Assembly: GCF_018139145.2 (NCBI RefSeq)
Contig: NC_059500.1
Location: forward strand, 42,477,175-42,541,174
Reading direction: 5' to 3'
Length of the DNA stretch: 64,000 bases
DNA from: Gymnogyps californianus
Lineage: Eukaryota; Chordata; Aves; Accipitriformes; Cathartidae
The notes beneath the pieces are model-generated. The model saw only the letters and a list, made by a program, of their open reading frames with translations, did not search any database and was not told where the DNA came from. Each line of letters opens with the position of its first letter. Within the stretch, counting starts at the first letter, position 1. Made by a program: the position numbers and the translations under genes. Shown piece after piece: positions 47,801-60,883 of this stretch.

Positions 47801-50800
47801 TATGTTCCTCCACTGCCCTTAGGGTCAATTCCATAGAGTAGACAGTTACAGAAGTCTCTCCAGTAATTGCAGTCAGCTTAATTTCTCTTTTCCAATTAAT
47901 TATTTCATGAATAAAAAAGTACCCATGAAGAAATTGTTAATCAAGTATCCAGAGTAAGATCTACATAGTGTGGTGTAAGTAAGGTGTAAGTTTATACCTA
48001 GAAAAATGAGGAAAAATTAAAATATGAATGGTACCTCATTAAGTTCTCAGAATGAAGCAGTAGTTCTATGGAAAATATAGTTTGTAGTTATATAATTAAA
48101 GAGAATATGATACTCATAGGAAACAAAAGGAAAAGGAATGCCATTTCCTACCTGGGAGCAGTTTGTAGTAAAGTTAATAACAATAATCTGTGCAGTCCTG
48201 TAGATATTTAATAATAATAATGCACATTTACAGCATGCTTCAAGATATTTCTGCATACATGATCAGAAAACTTTTTTCAGTATCCTAATCAGTTGCCAAA
48301 CAAGTAAAAATATTCTTCTATACTACAGAGTCTACTGTCTAAACTTTCAGCAACATGTATTTAAAATTCAAATCTTTTAAAGCTGTGTTCAACACAAAAG
48401 TGGTCTGATTATGAACACTGAACACGCATCAGCTGTCATTGGTTCCAATGTTGTTTTGAGTCCAAACTTACATTTAATATTGTCTGTAAGAGTCATAACT
48501 CCTCCAGTGGAGTCATTTAGTCTAACAAATGCTCTAACCATTTAAATAAGTTTGATAGAAATTATCCCAATTTTTCTGGGGATTTGTACTCTGCTTCTTA
48601 TAATAGAAGTAGCCTGGTTTGCTAGATCTCACTGGCAGATGAAGGTAATGGGAGGAAAAAAGGGAGTAACACTGTGATAACCTGAGATCTGAAAAGGTGT
48701 TTTAAGAGTGTATCTAAGATTTTATTTCACTGTGAAGTTGTCTGAACTTTGTTACCTTCAACTATTACCTTACAGACTTTCTCCTGCACAGGACAGCTTA
48801 AACCAAATCATTGTCACTTACTTAAAATTGGACTAGATTTGTCTTTTCATCTGTCTCCTTTTCTCACTGCCTCATCCTCTCTTGCTCTCCTTATTCACAC
48901 TTTCACTTGTACAAGAAACTTGGTTTCTTTCAAATACTTAATAAAGAAAGTTATCATGTCCTTCTTTAGCCAAGGCATTCTGTGAGTCAAAAAATGCTAC
49001 TTTTACTTTTGTGCTCTTGCTGTACTTGTTTGGGATTCTAGAAATCAAAGTTCCAGAATTTTAAAACACATAAGCCTGGAAAATATGTGGAGAGAGGAAC
49101 AAGAGGCTAACAATTTCTGCATATTTCTCAATACAACAGTAAAAAGTCAATGGCAATTTTATATGAAATTTCTAGGGCAGGAGCAGTGAAGGAGTCAAGT
49201 CATCAACTCATCTGAACGTTCTACCAAAACATGATGTAGAACTATATATCAACATTTCAGATGTGCTCTCTTTGGGTTGATTTGTACGTTTGGCATATGA
49301 TTGACAGCTGTTTTGATTTTCTGTAATGAACTGAAATTTCAAACTAACCTGAACAAGAATAGAAGGAGAAGATAAAGTGAGTACAATAATATACAGCATT
49401 TACTTCCTGCCCTGTGTTTAGAGAGGAGCTTTTGCAACTGAGGTTTACTTTTCTTTTCAGAGTAATGACAATGTAGATGTTCATCCCAATTCATCTATAA
49501 GCTTTATATTGTAGCAAGCAGGAAGTCGCTCAAAAGTATTTATCTACTATGTTCACTTGAGAGCAAAATAAACATGTTGACCTTCAATTCCTCCCCCTTT
49601 TAGCTTTCTTCTTATCAGAGGATGTCAGCATTTAGCACAAGGACAAATGCCTGCATTTTTGTGAAGAATGTAGACAATGCTGTCATGAAACAAATAGCCT
49701 CTAGGAGGAAAAAAATGGAAGCCTTTCAAAAGGCTTAATGTGTAAAAGAGGCAGTTTCAGTGAACCCATCACTGTATGTCAAAAGCCCAAATAAGGAGAA
49801 GAAAAGTCCTTTGGAGAAACAGATTTCCTACTCCCCTGAACTGCAGTATTTTACTGAAGAATTGAATACGAGTGTCAATGACAAAATTTTAAAATACTCT
49901 GTTTATTCTAATGCAATATGCATTTTCCTCTTTAGGCTTATTATACAACTTATTTTCTTAATTATTTATGATGTTTAGCTATGGTATGGTACAGAGACTG
50001 AAAGCAGAACCCAGATACCTTAAAGAAGTATGTGAGCTGATTGCTTGGCGTGGGTTTTTTCCTACAGCATATCTCTGACTAAGAACTTTTACCTAGGATT
50101 CTTTTTTTCTCCTTACTCTACTAGAATCAAGGTAACATACAATCTGAAATAGCTTTGAAATGTAATAATTCCAAGAGTAGTAAGAAATATAATGTGTACT
50201 GTTCTGAGGGGAAAAGGATATTTCCCACTTACATAGTTTGGGAAAGTAATTGCATCATTTTAAAGCTACAGAAGATTTGATGTTACTGCCATAGCTTTTG
50301 TCTGTAAAACCTTGTGTTGATTCTCCCCAGTTTTGTCCTTTTATGGGTCCAAATTTGTGAATATCTGGTGAAAGAGCTAAGGAAATCCATGGTGTAAACC
50401 CTCAGACACAGAAGAAGAAATGTGTCTTTAATCACAAAACTTCCAAAAGAAATATTGGAAATCTTGCATCTATTTCTATGTGTTGCCTTATTTGCAGAAT
50501 AACAGTTATTGCTTTAGCAGCTTCTACCACCATATGTGTACAATAAGTAAATGAACATAAAATTCAATGAACACATAAAAGAAGGCTAAATCCACCCAGC
50601 TTAACGAATCCATTCTCCCACCCGCTGTGTGCTGGAACACGAACAGAGCATTGTTTGGATCATAAGGATTAGCAAAATAACAGTCTTGGTGAACAACATG
50701 GTCATGTGGATGAAATGATTATTTCTTAAAGTCAGTGTATGATAGCTGGGATACCAGTGGTTGTACTTACTTAATTCATTATTCTAACCCAATGACTGTG

Positions 50801-51719
50801 GAAAGTGTATAATTATTTCAGTTGAACAGATCAGCAATTATACACAAAATAAAGTTAAGAATATTTTATATAAATGAATTGTGATCCTTCTTTTTTTTTC
50901 CTTGGTTAAAAATGAAATTACTATAATTAAAGTTTTCTTTACAAACCATTTCTCTTTCAATAGCAGAACTGATTGTCTGTGAGAAATGAAGAGCATAAAA
51001 TATCTTTACCAGTAGAACTGGAAACAAGCTGGGAGAGTTGTTATCCACACTGGTTATACATGAGATGTAGAGCATCAAGCTTCAAAAGTGATCATGATTG
51101 CTCTTCTGTGATCTCATAACACTCAATGGCTTTTGGACCATTGCAACCATGATGTAAACAGTTTCATCGCTACACCATTCTTATGTCTTCTGCTAGTTCA
51201 GTGTGAATTAAAACATTGTAGACTTTATCTATTCCTACTGTTTTCCATCTTTGGAATTGGGGTAACAACTACTTTTAAGGATTGTCAGAGTTAATTATTG
51301 AGACTGTTGAAAACCAGGTAGCTGTATTCCTGCACAAAACATTAGCAATTTTCCACACCAATCATATTCTTACTTTTAAAAAGTCCAAGATCATTCTTTC
51401 TTCTAATGTGCCTTTTATCATACACTTTGATATGGATAATTCACTCTTCCTTATATTTCAATTTCTGTATAACTTATCTTTGACCTGTCTCCCAAAAGGA
51501 TTTCTGGGGCACACAACAGGTAGCATAAGTCTTACTCTATGGCACTTATGTGAAAGTTATAGGAAAGAGGTGATGGTTTTTTTCCCTAGTGACATCTAGG
51601 TTCCAATTTCTTCTGTAATGTTTCCAAGCCATTTTCCTCAGTGGTCATTGAGAGCCTCCCAACAGAAATTCTTTCATTACTTACTATTCCTTTCACATGA
51701 AGAAGAAAGATATTACACA

Positions 51720-52241
51720 TTAAGGGAGAAAGAAATCATCAGTGGAGAAGCTTAACACTCTGTAGTAGATGGAAGTAGCAATAGTAGCCTGTTTGTACTC
51801 CTTCAAGTCATAGTATTTGGAAGAGGAACCCTTTTGTCTCACTTCAACGAGGCCAATTCTGCAAGAGATGTTTGGGAAGAGAAGCAGAACCATCAGGTAC
51901 ATTCTACACCCTCTCATGTGAAATGAGTGTGACACCAAAGACAGTCCCAAGGCAAATTCTTTTTTTCCCCCAAGCAGTGATGGCCTTCTTGTGAAGAAGA
52001 GAGACACAATATCCCCGTTTTGGTAATGACACATCACTGTGCCACTCTTGATGCCTCTTGTCGATGTTCTCACTTTTCTGTCTTCAGCATGATCTCCTGT
52101 CATTTTCTTCCTCATCCACTCAGATGCTATTAAGTAGCTATTGACATAAACCAGCTTGCTTTGGCACTGTGACCTCAGTTTCTTTGTCACTACCATTACC
52201 ATTACCATTACCATTACCATTAATATATGCTCTGAACACAC
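51720..52241 (-). other. Unassigned 173-codon reading frame
   Basis: The longest frame outside repeats and base-biased tracts in the window. It starts just inside the (TACCAT)n microsatellite, so its N-terminus is a Met-Val repeat, then reads LRSQCQSKLVYVNSYL and EWMRKKMTGDHAEDRKVR and later SHSFHMRGCRMYLMVLLLF. I recognise no domain, no signal peptide and no transmembrane pattern beyond one short hydrophobic stretch. No splice-linked neighbour or promoter is evident. A chance frame is the more likely explanation; a degraded gene or lineage-specific exon is possible. Confidence 0.15.
52191..52222. repeat. (TACCAT)5 hexamer microsatellite
   Basis: Five perfect hexamer units on the plus strand. 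Read on the minus strand they give an alternating Met-Val repeat. Confidence 0.95.
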
Positions 52242-53056
52242 TATAGTTTGGTAGAGTTTTCTGCCTGGTTTAAGCTGCTTGTTTTTTCTACTTCTAACGT
52301 GAGCAAGAGGTGTAGCATCAATATTTATCTCTGTATTTATGTTATTATTGATGCTAGTAGAAGTTCATGGTTGATATAACTTCAGATTCTAAACAAACCT
52401 GCTCAGGTTTTAAACAAACTTTGGTAAAATTAACGTAATCCTAGTGCTTTCCTGAAGCGGCACTGTGAGCAAGGTTTGTATTCTAACAATGTGGATGTGG
52501 TAAAATAGATAAGTGTTTGGGTGGGAAGATTGTTTTCTGATAGATAAGGTGGTGTGGCTTTTTTTCTTTTACAGTGTCTTACCAGAATGAATCTCTCAGT
52601 TTCTTTTCTGTTTCACAGCAGAACTATTTGTAGTGGCTTATATTTTGAAGTCAGATAATTCAAGCTTTTGCAGTTAGAAAGGAATCCAGTGAATCTAACT
52701 GGGATTTTTCCAATAAAGCATGTTGATTGGTCAAAATGAACGTTTTTTACTCAATCCTAGACATCAGTTCTGACAAAGATGCAATTTCTGTTCAAAAACA
52801 GACACCCACTATATAACCTTTTATGACACTCACCTGGGATGTGGGACTGTATCTACAATGATCTTAGGACAACAACTCAGAAAACACATTCAAACGCAAT
52901 GTGCTGTTCAATGGATTGCTGCTGGTTTCTGGTAGGACACTAGCATGTTGATTCTAGTTATCATCCACATTGTTTTCAGCACAGCTTAACTTCCAGCTCT
53001 TCACCAATGCCACACAGAAAAAATACGTTACATTCAGAACAGATTTCACTGTCAGA

Positions 53057-53300
53057 TAATCATAGAATAGTTTAAGTTGGAAGGGACCTGTGGAAGGCAT
53101 CCTGTCCAACCTTTGTTCAAAGCAGAGCAGACTTAGACCAGGTTTCTCAGGACTGTGTCCAGTCAAGTCCAAGTATTTCCAAGGTTTGAGATTCCACGAC
53201 TTCTGTGGTCAACTTGTCCAATGTTTGACAACCCTCATATTGAAAAGATTTCCCTTATATATGTAATTGAAATTTCTGCTGTAGTTATACCTTTGTAATA
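53057..53300 (-). mobile_element. CR1 LINE 3' fragment, reverse strand
   Basis: The plus strand starts AATCATAGAATAGTTTAAGTTGG and AAGGGACC, then CATCCTGTCCAACC and diverged CR1 3' untranslated blocks (GAGATTCCACGACTTCTGTGG near 53190). The right boundary is approximate. It is an older and more diverged subfamily than the 9.3-kb copy. Confidence 0.85.
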
Positions 53301-54997
53301 CCACTACAGTGGCAGCTGAGATAAATGGGAGCAGTCAGATACATGCAGATCATCTATGCAGCAGGCAGGGACATACTTGGATACAGGCAATGGGGTAAAA
53401 TAAATGTGGATGTACTCTTCTGATGCTTCCTGAAGATCCTTTTCAAGCCCAGGATTGTGGCTTATGGATACACTGTGTGGATACAAACATTTACATACTC
53501 GAAAAGGGGTGAGCCTACACTTGAAGTATTCTGTAGAAAAAGGGTAGGTAGCCTAAGCTGATGTATGTTTCAAGTCATATTTAGTTTATATAGAGGGAAC
53601 CAGCTCAAAGACAAGTCACTGGGAAGATGTGTCTCAGAAGAAGATGGTGAGCTTGTGCTTTCAGATGTCTTCCGAAAGGAAACTGTAAATTCTAAATGCT
53701 TTGTCTGAGTGAAGAATAGCTCAAAAGAACAATTCTTGACTCAAGAACAAGGATGCCAGAGGACTAGTCTCTCACTTTTCAAATTGATTTCACTGCAAGA
53801 CAAGACGAAAACACTTTGATGTGGTAAAGTCTAAATGAAAAAATACAAATACTAATTTTCTTCACACGGTTCCATTTTAATCTCTTTTATTCACTATTCC
53901 TTTAGCCTTATTGTTTAACTATTGCTGCTTCTGACATTACTTTTAATATCTGCAAACAAGAACAGCTAATTTATGCAACACTTCTGAGATCCTAAGTCAC
54001 ATATTAATTCAGCTTTTTTGAACCAACATATATTCCATAGTCTTAAAGCTCTGGAAAACAATCAATAGGTAAACTTCATCCATATGTCAGTATTGACCTG
54101 AAACCATTTCAATATTCCCAATCTTACCTCCTCCAGTACACTGAACAAGTTCATACATAGTTTTGCCTCTTGTTCAAAAATTAATTACGATGACGCTACC
54201 AATCTGAACTTTTACTTAAGCATTGTGCTTAAATATGAACTCTCACAATGTAAAGGTTGCGTGCTTCCACTGAAGTCACAGTGCCTTCAAAACCGCTTAT
54301 GTCTAGTGGCTAGCATTCAATTTTTCTACTTGTGACACTTATAATGACACTGGCACTTAAGTCAGAGGTTGTTAAATCCATCATATTGAATATAATCTTC
54401 AGGGTTATTTTAGGATTATATTTGGAAGTTAGAATTGAGCATTGAATTACAGAATTACCAAGGAAAATAGTAACTGTCAATACCACCATTAAAACTTTAG
54501 AATTCAATACTGTACAATCAAGCCTTTCAAGATTAAAGCTTTTTTCTTGTTTTCATTTTTGTAAGACAGCGCTGAATGTGACTGAAGAAAGTAAGGTATC
54601 AAATTCTCAAAAAAAGTTTGCTTCCTTGTATTTTTATTTAGAAACAAAAATGGGAATGACAGACTGTCAAATAAAGAATTAGTATCCTAACATTGCGCTG
54701 TATCATGTCACTGAGTCAATATATGTTAATGTTGGATTATGTGATATAACACATTCATCAGAATGCCATTTTGCATGATAGTGCCACACCAGTTTGCTGA
54801 TTCTGATTCTCTTTAAAGAAGCTCTGCTGCCTCTCAAGTGTGAGTAAAACTGTTCTAAAAAACTGCAATATATAAAAAATACTTTTAAAGATATTTGAAG
54901 ATCTATCAACAAATTATGAAAAGCTTCATCTTCTTGTGTTTATAAATCTGAACAAAGTACAACTTTTAATGTTCTTTTATACACTAAAGTGCTATGT
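53301..54997. other. AT-rich non-coding sequence
   Basis: No gene or recognisable repeat seen. Confidence 0.6.
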
Positions 54998-57448
54998 TCT
55001 TGGGATCATTCAAGCTGGAAAGGACCTTAGGAGATCTATAGTCCAACTGCCTGCTTAAAGCAGGGTCTATATTTGAATTCAGAAAGGGTTGTTTAGTGCT
55101 TTGTCCCATTGGGTCCTGAAAACTCTCAAAGGACAGAAATGCCACCGTCTCTCTGGGCAGTGCGTTAGTTAATTGGCTAGTTAATTAGTCTCAGGGGGAA
55201 AAAATCTCATCTCAATACATAACTGTTGCCTCTTGTTCTGACTCCAGCTCCTTGATTATCTCTGTGTAGGTGCTGGGAGACTGCTCTTTGATCTGTTCCT
55301 CCTGCAAGGTGAACAAACAGCAGTTCCACAGCTTCTGCTGGCAGGGCTAATGCTCCAGCCACTGACCATCCTGGTTGCCCTCTGCCAAACGTGTTCCAGT
55401 TTATTGACATCTTTCCTGTATTAGGTGGCTGCAAACTGGCTGTGGTATTTAGATGCAGTCTAACACATGCTGAGTAGAGGGGGATAATTACCAGCCTCAA
55501 CCTCAGGCCATTCTTCTGTTCACACAGCCAGTGCACTGTTAGCCCTTTGTTACTGCCCAGATACACAGCTAGCCCCTACTCAGCTTGACGTTCACCAGGG
55601 CTTCCAAACCATCTCCACAGAGTTGCTCACTGACTGAACCTTCTCTAGCCTGTGTCACTGACAGGGGCTCTGCCTTTCCAAGGCTCAACCTACATCATTG
55701 TTGAATTTCATCAGGTTCTGGCTGGTCCATTCCTGCAGCCTGCCTAGGTCCCTCTGAATGGCAGCCTTGCCGTCAAGTGTGTTCACTTCCCCAAGGCTGA
55801 TGTTCACAAACTTGGTGACAGTGCACTCTGCTGGTCCCAGGAGAGAATCCTGCAGTAGTCCACTTGAAACCAGACTCCAGGCAGAGGTCAAATCATTAAC
55901 CACTACCCTTTGAGCCCAATGATCAAGCCAGTTTTCCCCTCATCTAATCGGCCGTCCATGTAGATGATAACATCTCAACTTGTAATTAAGGATGTTGTGG
56001 GAGACTGTGTTGAAAGTCTTGTTAAAGCAGATGGCATCTACTGTTCTCCAATCATCCACAAATCCAGTCATTTCATTACAGAAGGAAATGAGGTTTTTCA
56101 GGCATGATTTACCTCTGGTACCTCCAGGCTAACTTTTCCCAGACATCTTCTTCTCCTTCACGTACCCAGAAGTGTGCTCCAAAAGGGCTCACTCCATGAT
56201 TTTCCCAGAGACTGAAGCAAGGCTGACCAGCCTGGACTTCTTTGGATCATTCCTTTGGCATGTTTTACAGATGAGTGCAATATTTGTCTTTCTGTAGGTG
56301 TCAGAAACATTCCCCAATCTCCATGACATTTCAAAGATGATAGGGAGCAACTTTGAAAGTACATCAAACAACTCTATCAGCATCTTCAGATGCAAACCTA
56401 GTTGCACGGATTAGATCCCTGACTTGCTTCTCACTCAGTGCTGGCGGCTCCTCTCCTGCTTGAACCCTGCCTTTAGGCACAAAGACCTGGGAGACCTTGC
56501 TGGTGAAGACTAAGGCAAAGAAGATATTGAGTATCTGTACCTTATCTGCAGCCATTTTCACTGAAATCAATCAGCCTGTTCAGCACTGGGTCCACATTTT
56601 CATTGCTCATTCTTTTACTGCTAGCGTAGTGATAGGAGCTTTTCTTGTTGCCCTTGATAACCCTTGCAAGTCTCAACTCAAAGGGAGTCTTAGGTTTCCT
56701 AATAGCATTCCTGCATATGTGTGAAACAGTTCTATAATCTTCCTTTGTAGACTGTTCTCACTTCCAGCTTCTTTGTAAATCTATTTGGTATTTGAGCTCA
56801 ATCATGTGTTCCACATTTAGCCAAGCCAGTCTCCTGAGTCATCTATACATTTTCCTGAGTATCATGATTGCTGCAGTCAAGGCTGCAATTGATTGTCTTA
56901 TTCCCAACTGGTTCTTCCTTGTTTGTAAGTAGCAGATCCAGGAGAGCCACTGCTACTTCCTGGCTCATCCAGCTTCTGTCATAAGCAGTTGTTCCCAGCA
57001 CACTCCAACACCCCCACACCCTGTATTGCTTGTGTCCCAGTGAGTTGCCCTTGCAGCAGATGTCAGGAAGGTTAATGTCTCCTGTAAACCAGGGGATGAT
57101 GATACAGAGACTTCCATGAGTTGTTTAAAAAGGAACTTTGTCCACTTCCTCATTTGACAGGGTGGTTGGTAACAAACTCTCACCACAAAGTTACCTTCCC
57201 TGTTCTCTCTTCTTATTCTGACCTGCATAGTCTTGGCCAGCCTGCTGCTCATTCAACAGGGTAGCCTGGTATGCTCAAGCTGCCTAATGATATGGAGAAA
57301 GACCCTTCTCCTACCATTCCCTTCCTTTCTTGCCTGAAGAGCTTGTGTCCATCCATGACAGAGCTACAGCCACACAACCTACGAAGCCATGCAACAGCTG
57401 GTGCAATGATGTTATAGTTCTGCATCCTTTCATGAAGCTCTCTCACCT
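54998..57448 (-). mobile_element. CR1 LINE, about 2.45 kb, endonuclease to 3' end, reverse strand
   Basis: Reading on the minus strand from 57448: an endonuclease-domain relic (YNIIA...MDGHKLFRQERKG near 57430-57320; GNFVVRVCYQPP at about 57200; ALLDLLLTNKEE-like text near 56940), then the pre-RT linker (ALSEKQVRDLIRATRF, 56430-56390), RT fragments including KCHGDWG and SWSEPFWSTLLG at 56360-56160, a motif-A relic near 56040-55990 (FNKTFNTVSHNIL) in which the usual aspartates are replaced, a motif-B relic (SSGLLQDSLLGP, 55865-55830) and IQRDLGRLQEW. The 3' end is near 54998 (GGATCATTCAAGCTGGAAAGG). It has many stops, frame changes and lost catalytic residues, making it the oldest-looking long CR1 here. 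The 5' truncation falls inside the endonuclease domain. Confidence 0.9.
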
Positions 57449-59731
57449 TCTGTTCGTTTATCTATTTTGCCACAAAATATTTTCATAATCTGAGTTGAGT
57501 AAATGACAAGTGTCTTAGTAAGTGCAAAACTATTATTATTTTTTTTTATTCCAGAGACTTTGTGTTCCACCATAATAACATTTTGTGTTCTGAGCGCATA
57601 ATTGTGGTTAATACTATACAGATCTGTTTTTACATTTACCATTATATACTCAAAAAACAGTGAAATGAATACAGATTGGTGCTAAACTCTCTGGTGAATA
57701 CAGACCAACATTTCTAATATTTTTAAGGATTCCCTGCTGCAAACAGTTCTGTTATCAGTGCAAGGCATTATGGAATTTCTGCTAGTCATGCACAGAAATT
57801 GTGACTGTGCTGGGAAAGGCTCAGGGCTATGAATTTCAAGATGGACCTTTACAGGCAGGTGAAAAACCACAGAAAGATCTCAGATGTTTTATTGTCAAAG
57901 ATTGAATATGTACTGTTACTACAGGAAAGGTGTTGATTGTTCCTAAATGAACAGTGGTAGAGCATATTAATTATCTTGTCAGTTATTTCCTGAGCTTAGT
58001 TCTTTGTCTCTCACATGGAAACTGATTTCTAGTTCATGGGGATTGCGGTGATTAGCTACATATCCATCAATCTGATTGGTGGGCGATTGGCTAAGTTGTT
58101 TCCTTCTGAGTTCAAAGGTAAATGTTCTGGACCGGTTAAAACAGGCAATTAGGAGTTGTTAACATGCCCATGGTGGTATCTAAGTACTTTTAAAAGAAAT
58201 TTTACCTCTGAATGGATAAAGCTGTCCTAAAATGGGTGTGTCACCTACTGCAGAGTCTTTCAGGCAGGACTCTGGCAGGTTCTCTATGCACTGCTTCCAA
58301 CAGCCTCCTGGAAGGCGACGTGCATGTACTTGACAGGTGTTTCTAGATATGCAGGAGAACAGAAATGGCCTGTGCCCTCTTTTACAGTGAAAAAATTTGA
58401 GAATTACTTCATGTAAGAGCAATCCCCCCCACCTTCCGTGAATTAAACTATTTTTAAGGCAACAGGGTTGCTGTGAGAAGTGTAAACATCATTTACATTA
58501 GCTAATTTACCCCTCCTTCTTGGTATGCTTATAAAAATATAGGCTTATAAAAACGTACACTTAATTACATTTTTTCTTCTAAGCTGACAGATAGATACTC
58601 TATCTTTTTTTATATTACCTTTCTATTAAGTGTAAACAAATCCCCCACTCCTTACAAACCCCAGTTTTTTTAATTAGACCAAAAGCTCTTTTTAGCTCAT
58701 TTTACACAACATTCCTATAAAGGCCTCATGCTACAGAAGGCTCCAGCTTGAAAGAAGCCAATGTCACTCTTTAATCAATTGCAGGGATCACTGCTAAGTC
58801 CCCTAAGACTTGATTCTCTTGTCCCTACAATTGCTTGGACTAAATATTCTGTTTCCACAATACTGTTAGCTCTTACTGCCTCAAGGAGTGAGGGAGACTG
58901 GAGCAGAGAAATCAAACTAATGTCTCTGATGTGTCAGTGCACAGCATACTGCCATTAGGACATCAAGCCAGCATGATTTATTAGCAATTTTAATTAATTT
59001 TCTGAGTCATTTCCTAAGGGCTCAATTCTGTAATCTTAGTACTATGAGCCTAACATGCTACAGTAAGACTATGCTTTCTAATCTTTCTTTTGTTGTTAAA
59101 TACAATCTCTGTTTTCATTAGGAAACTCTTGAAATGAAGCAGTTTGCTCTTTTGCATGGTGAAATTCTTCTGTGTATGTTCATTAGAAATTAGTACTAGA
59201 AATTATGTACTAGAGTACATTAGTTCTTAACACAGAACCCATCACCACTTTTCCACTTTATTCTTTTACTACAAAACCATGCTAGAAGTGATTGAGGTCC
59301 CTACTTTTTAGATATGGAGTAATCTCACATCATCTGCTTTAAAGAAGGAAAAAATTTAGTAGCTGTTTTGCTAAAAGCTAAGTACTTTTTGTTTATTGGT
59401 ATTTTTTCCCTAGGATTCACACGACTTTACAATGATATGGATTAAGTTATATTTATCACATCTGACTGTCCATGAGCAGTGTTTAATTGCTGTAAATTTA
59501 CATTATTCTGAAGAGTTGCTGATCTGACAAAATCATTAAAATTTGATTTTTGAGTTACCAGGGTATTTTAGATGGCATCTTTTTTAAAAAAGGCATTTTT
59601 TTAAAAATCACAAATGTGTGATATCATTACTTTGATATGACATAAATATTCTAATTATTCTCTAAATATTTTATATGTGTTACTTAAAATTTTAATTCCC
59701 ACAGCATTGTCAAGTACAAGTGTCATGTCTG
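57449..59731. other. AT-rich non-coding sequence
   Basis: No gene seen. 58480-58720 is rich in TTAATTA and TTTACATTAGCTAATTT-like words, somewhat reminiscent of the candidate conserved elements at 26.8 and 28.4 kb but weaker. Confidence 0.6.
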
Positions 59732-60883
59732 CGTGGCAGGTTGACCCTGGCTAGATGCCAGGTGCCCACCAAAGCCGCTGTATCACTCCCCGTCCTCAAC
59801 TGGACAGGGGAGCGAAAATAAAACTAAAGGCTCGTGGGTCGAGATAAGGACAGGAGAACACTCACTAATTACCGTCACGGGCAAAACAGATTCGACTTGG
59901 GGAAAAATTAGTTTAATTTATTACTAGTCAAATCAGAGTAGGATAATGAGAAATAAAACCAAAACTTAAAACCAGCTTCCCCCCACCCTTCCCTTCTTCC
60001 CAGGCTTAACTTTACTTCTTATTTTCTCTAACTCCTCCCCCCCAAGTGGCGCAGGGGGACGGGGAATGGGGGTTGTGGTCAGTTCATCACACGTTGTCTC
60101 TGCCGCTCCTTCCTCCTCAGGGGGAGGACTCCTCACACTCTTCCCCTGCTCCAGCGTGGGGTCCCTCCCAAGGGAGACAGTTCTCTATGAACTTCCCCAA
60201 CATGAGTCCTTCCCACAGGCTACATTCCTTCAGGAACGGCTCCAGTGTGGGTCCCTTCCACGGGGTGCAGTCCTTCAGGAACAGGCTGCTCCAGCGTGGG
60301 TCCCCTGTGGGGTCACAAGTCCTGCCAGCAAACCTGCTCCAGCGTGGGCTCCTCTCTCCACGGGGCCACAGGTCCTGCCAGGAGCCTGCTCCAGCGTGAG
60401 CTTCCCACAGGGTCACAGCCTCCTTCGAGCCTCCACCTGCTCCGGTGTGGGGTCCTCCATGGGCTGCAGGTGGATATCTGCTCCACCATTAACATCCATG
60501 GGCTGCAGGGGAACAGCCTGTCTCACTGTGGGCTTCACCACGGGCTGCAGGGGAATCTCTGCTCCGGTGCCTGGAGCACCTCCTCCCCCTCCTTCTTCAC
60601 TGACCTTGGTGTCTGCGGAGTTGTTTCTCTCACATCTTCTCACTCCTCTCTCTCTGGCTGCAACTGCTACTCCCTGTAACTTCTTTTCCCTTTCTTAAAT
60701 ATGTTATCACAGAGGCGCTACCACTGTTGCTGATTGGCTCGGCCTTGGCCAGCGGTGGGTATGTCTTAGAACCCGGTGGCATTAACTTTATCAGACATAG
60801 GGGAAGCTTCTAGCAGCTTCTCACAGAAGCCACCCCTGTAGCCCCCCCCCGCTACCGAAACCTTGCCATGCAAACCCAATACA
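59732..60883 (-). mobile_element. Solo LTR, family 2, reverse strand
   Basis: The plus strand reads CGTGGCAGGTTGACCCTGG to CATGCAAACCCAATACA, the reverse complement of the 43.9-kb LTR, 1152 bp. The perfect 5-bp duplication GTCTG (59727-59731 and 60884-60888) fixes the edges and shows that one terminal TG has mutated to CG. Reverse TATA-like word at 60693-60703 and reverse poly(A) signal at 59917-59922. The plus strand (antisense to the LTR) carries a 210-codon frame at 60066-60698 rich in Ser, Pro, Cys and Gly, produced by the degenerate internal repeat. Confidence 0.93.

Larger units (their letters stand above)
45035..53056. other. AT-rich non-coding sequence
   Basis: No recognisable gene. 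45150-45600 is purine-rich on the plus strand, which yields a spurious frame on the minus strand (45282-45596). The only frame of note is 51720-52241 (-), described separately. No CR1 or LTR sequence recognised. Confidence 0.6.
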
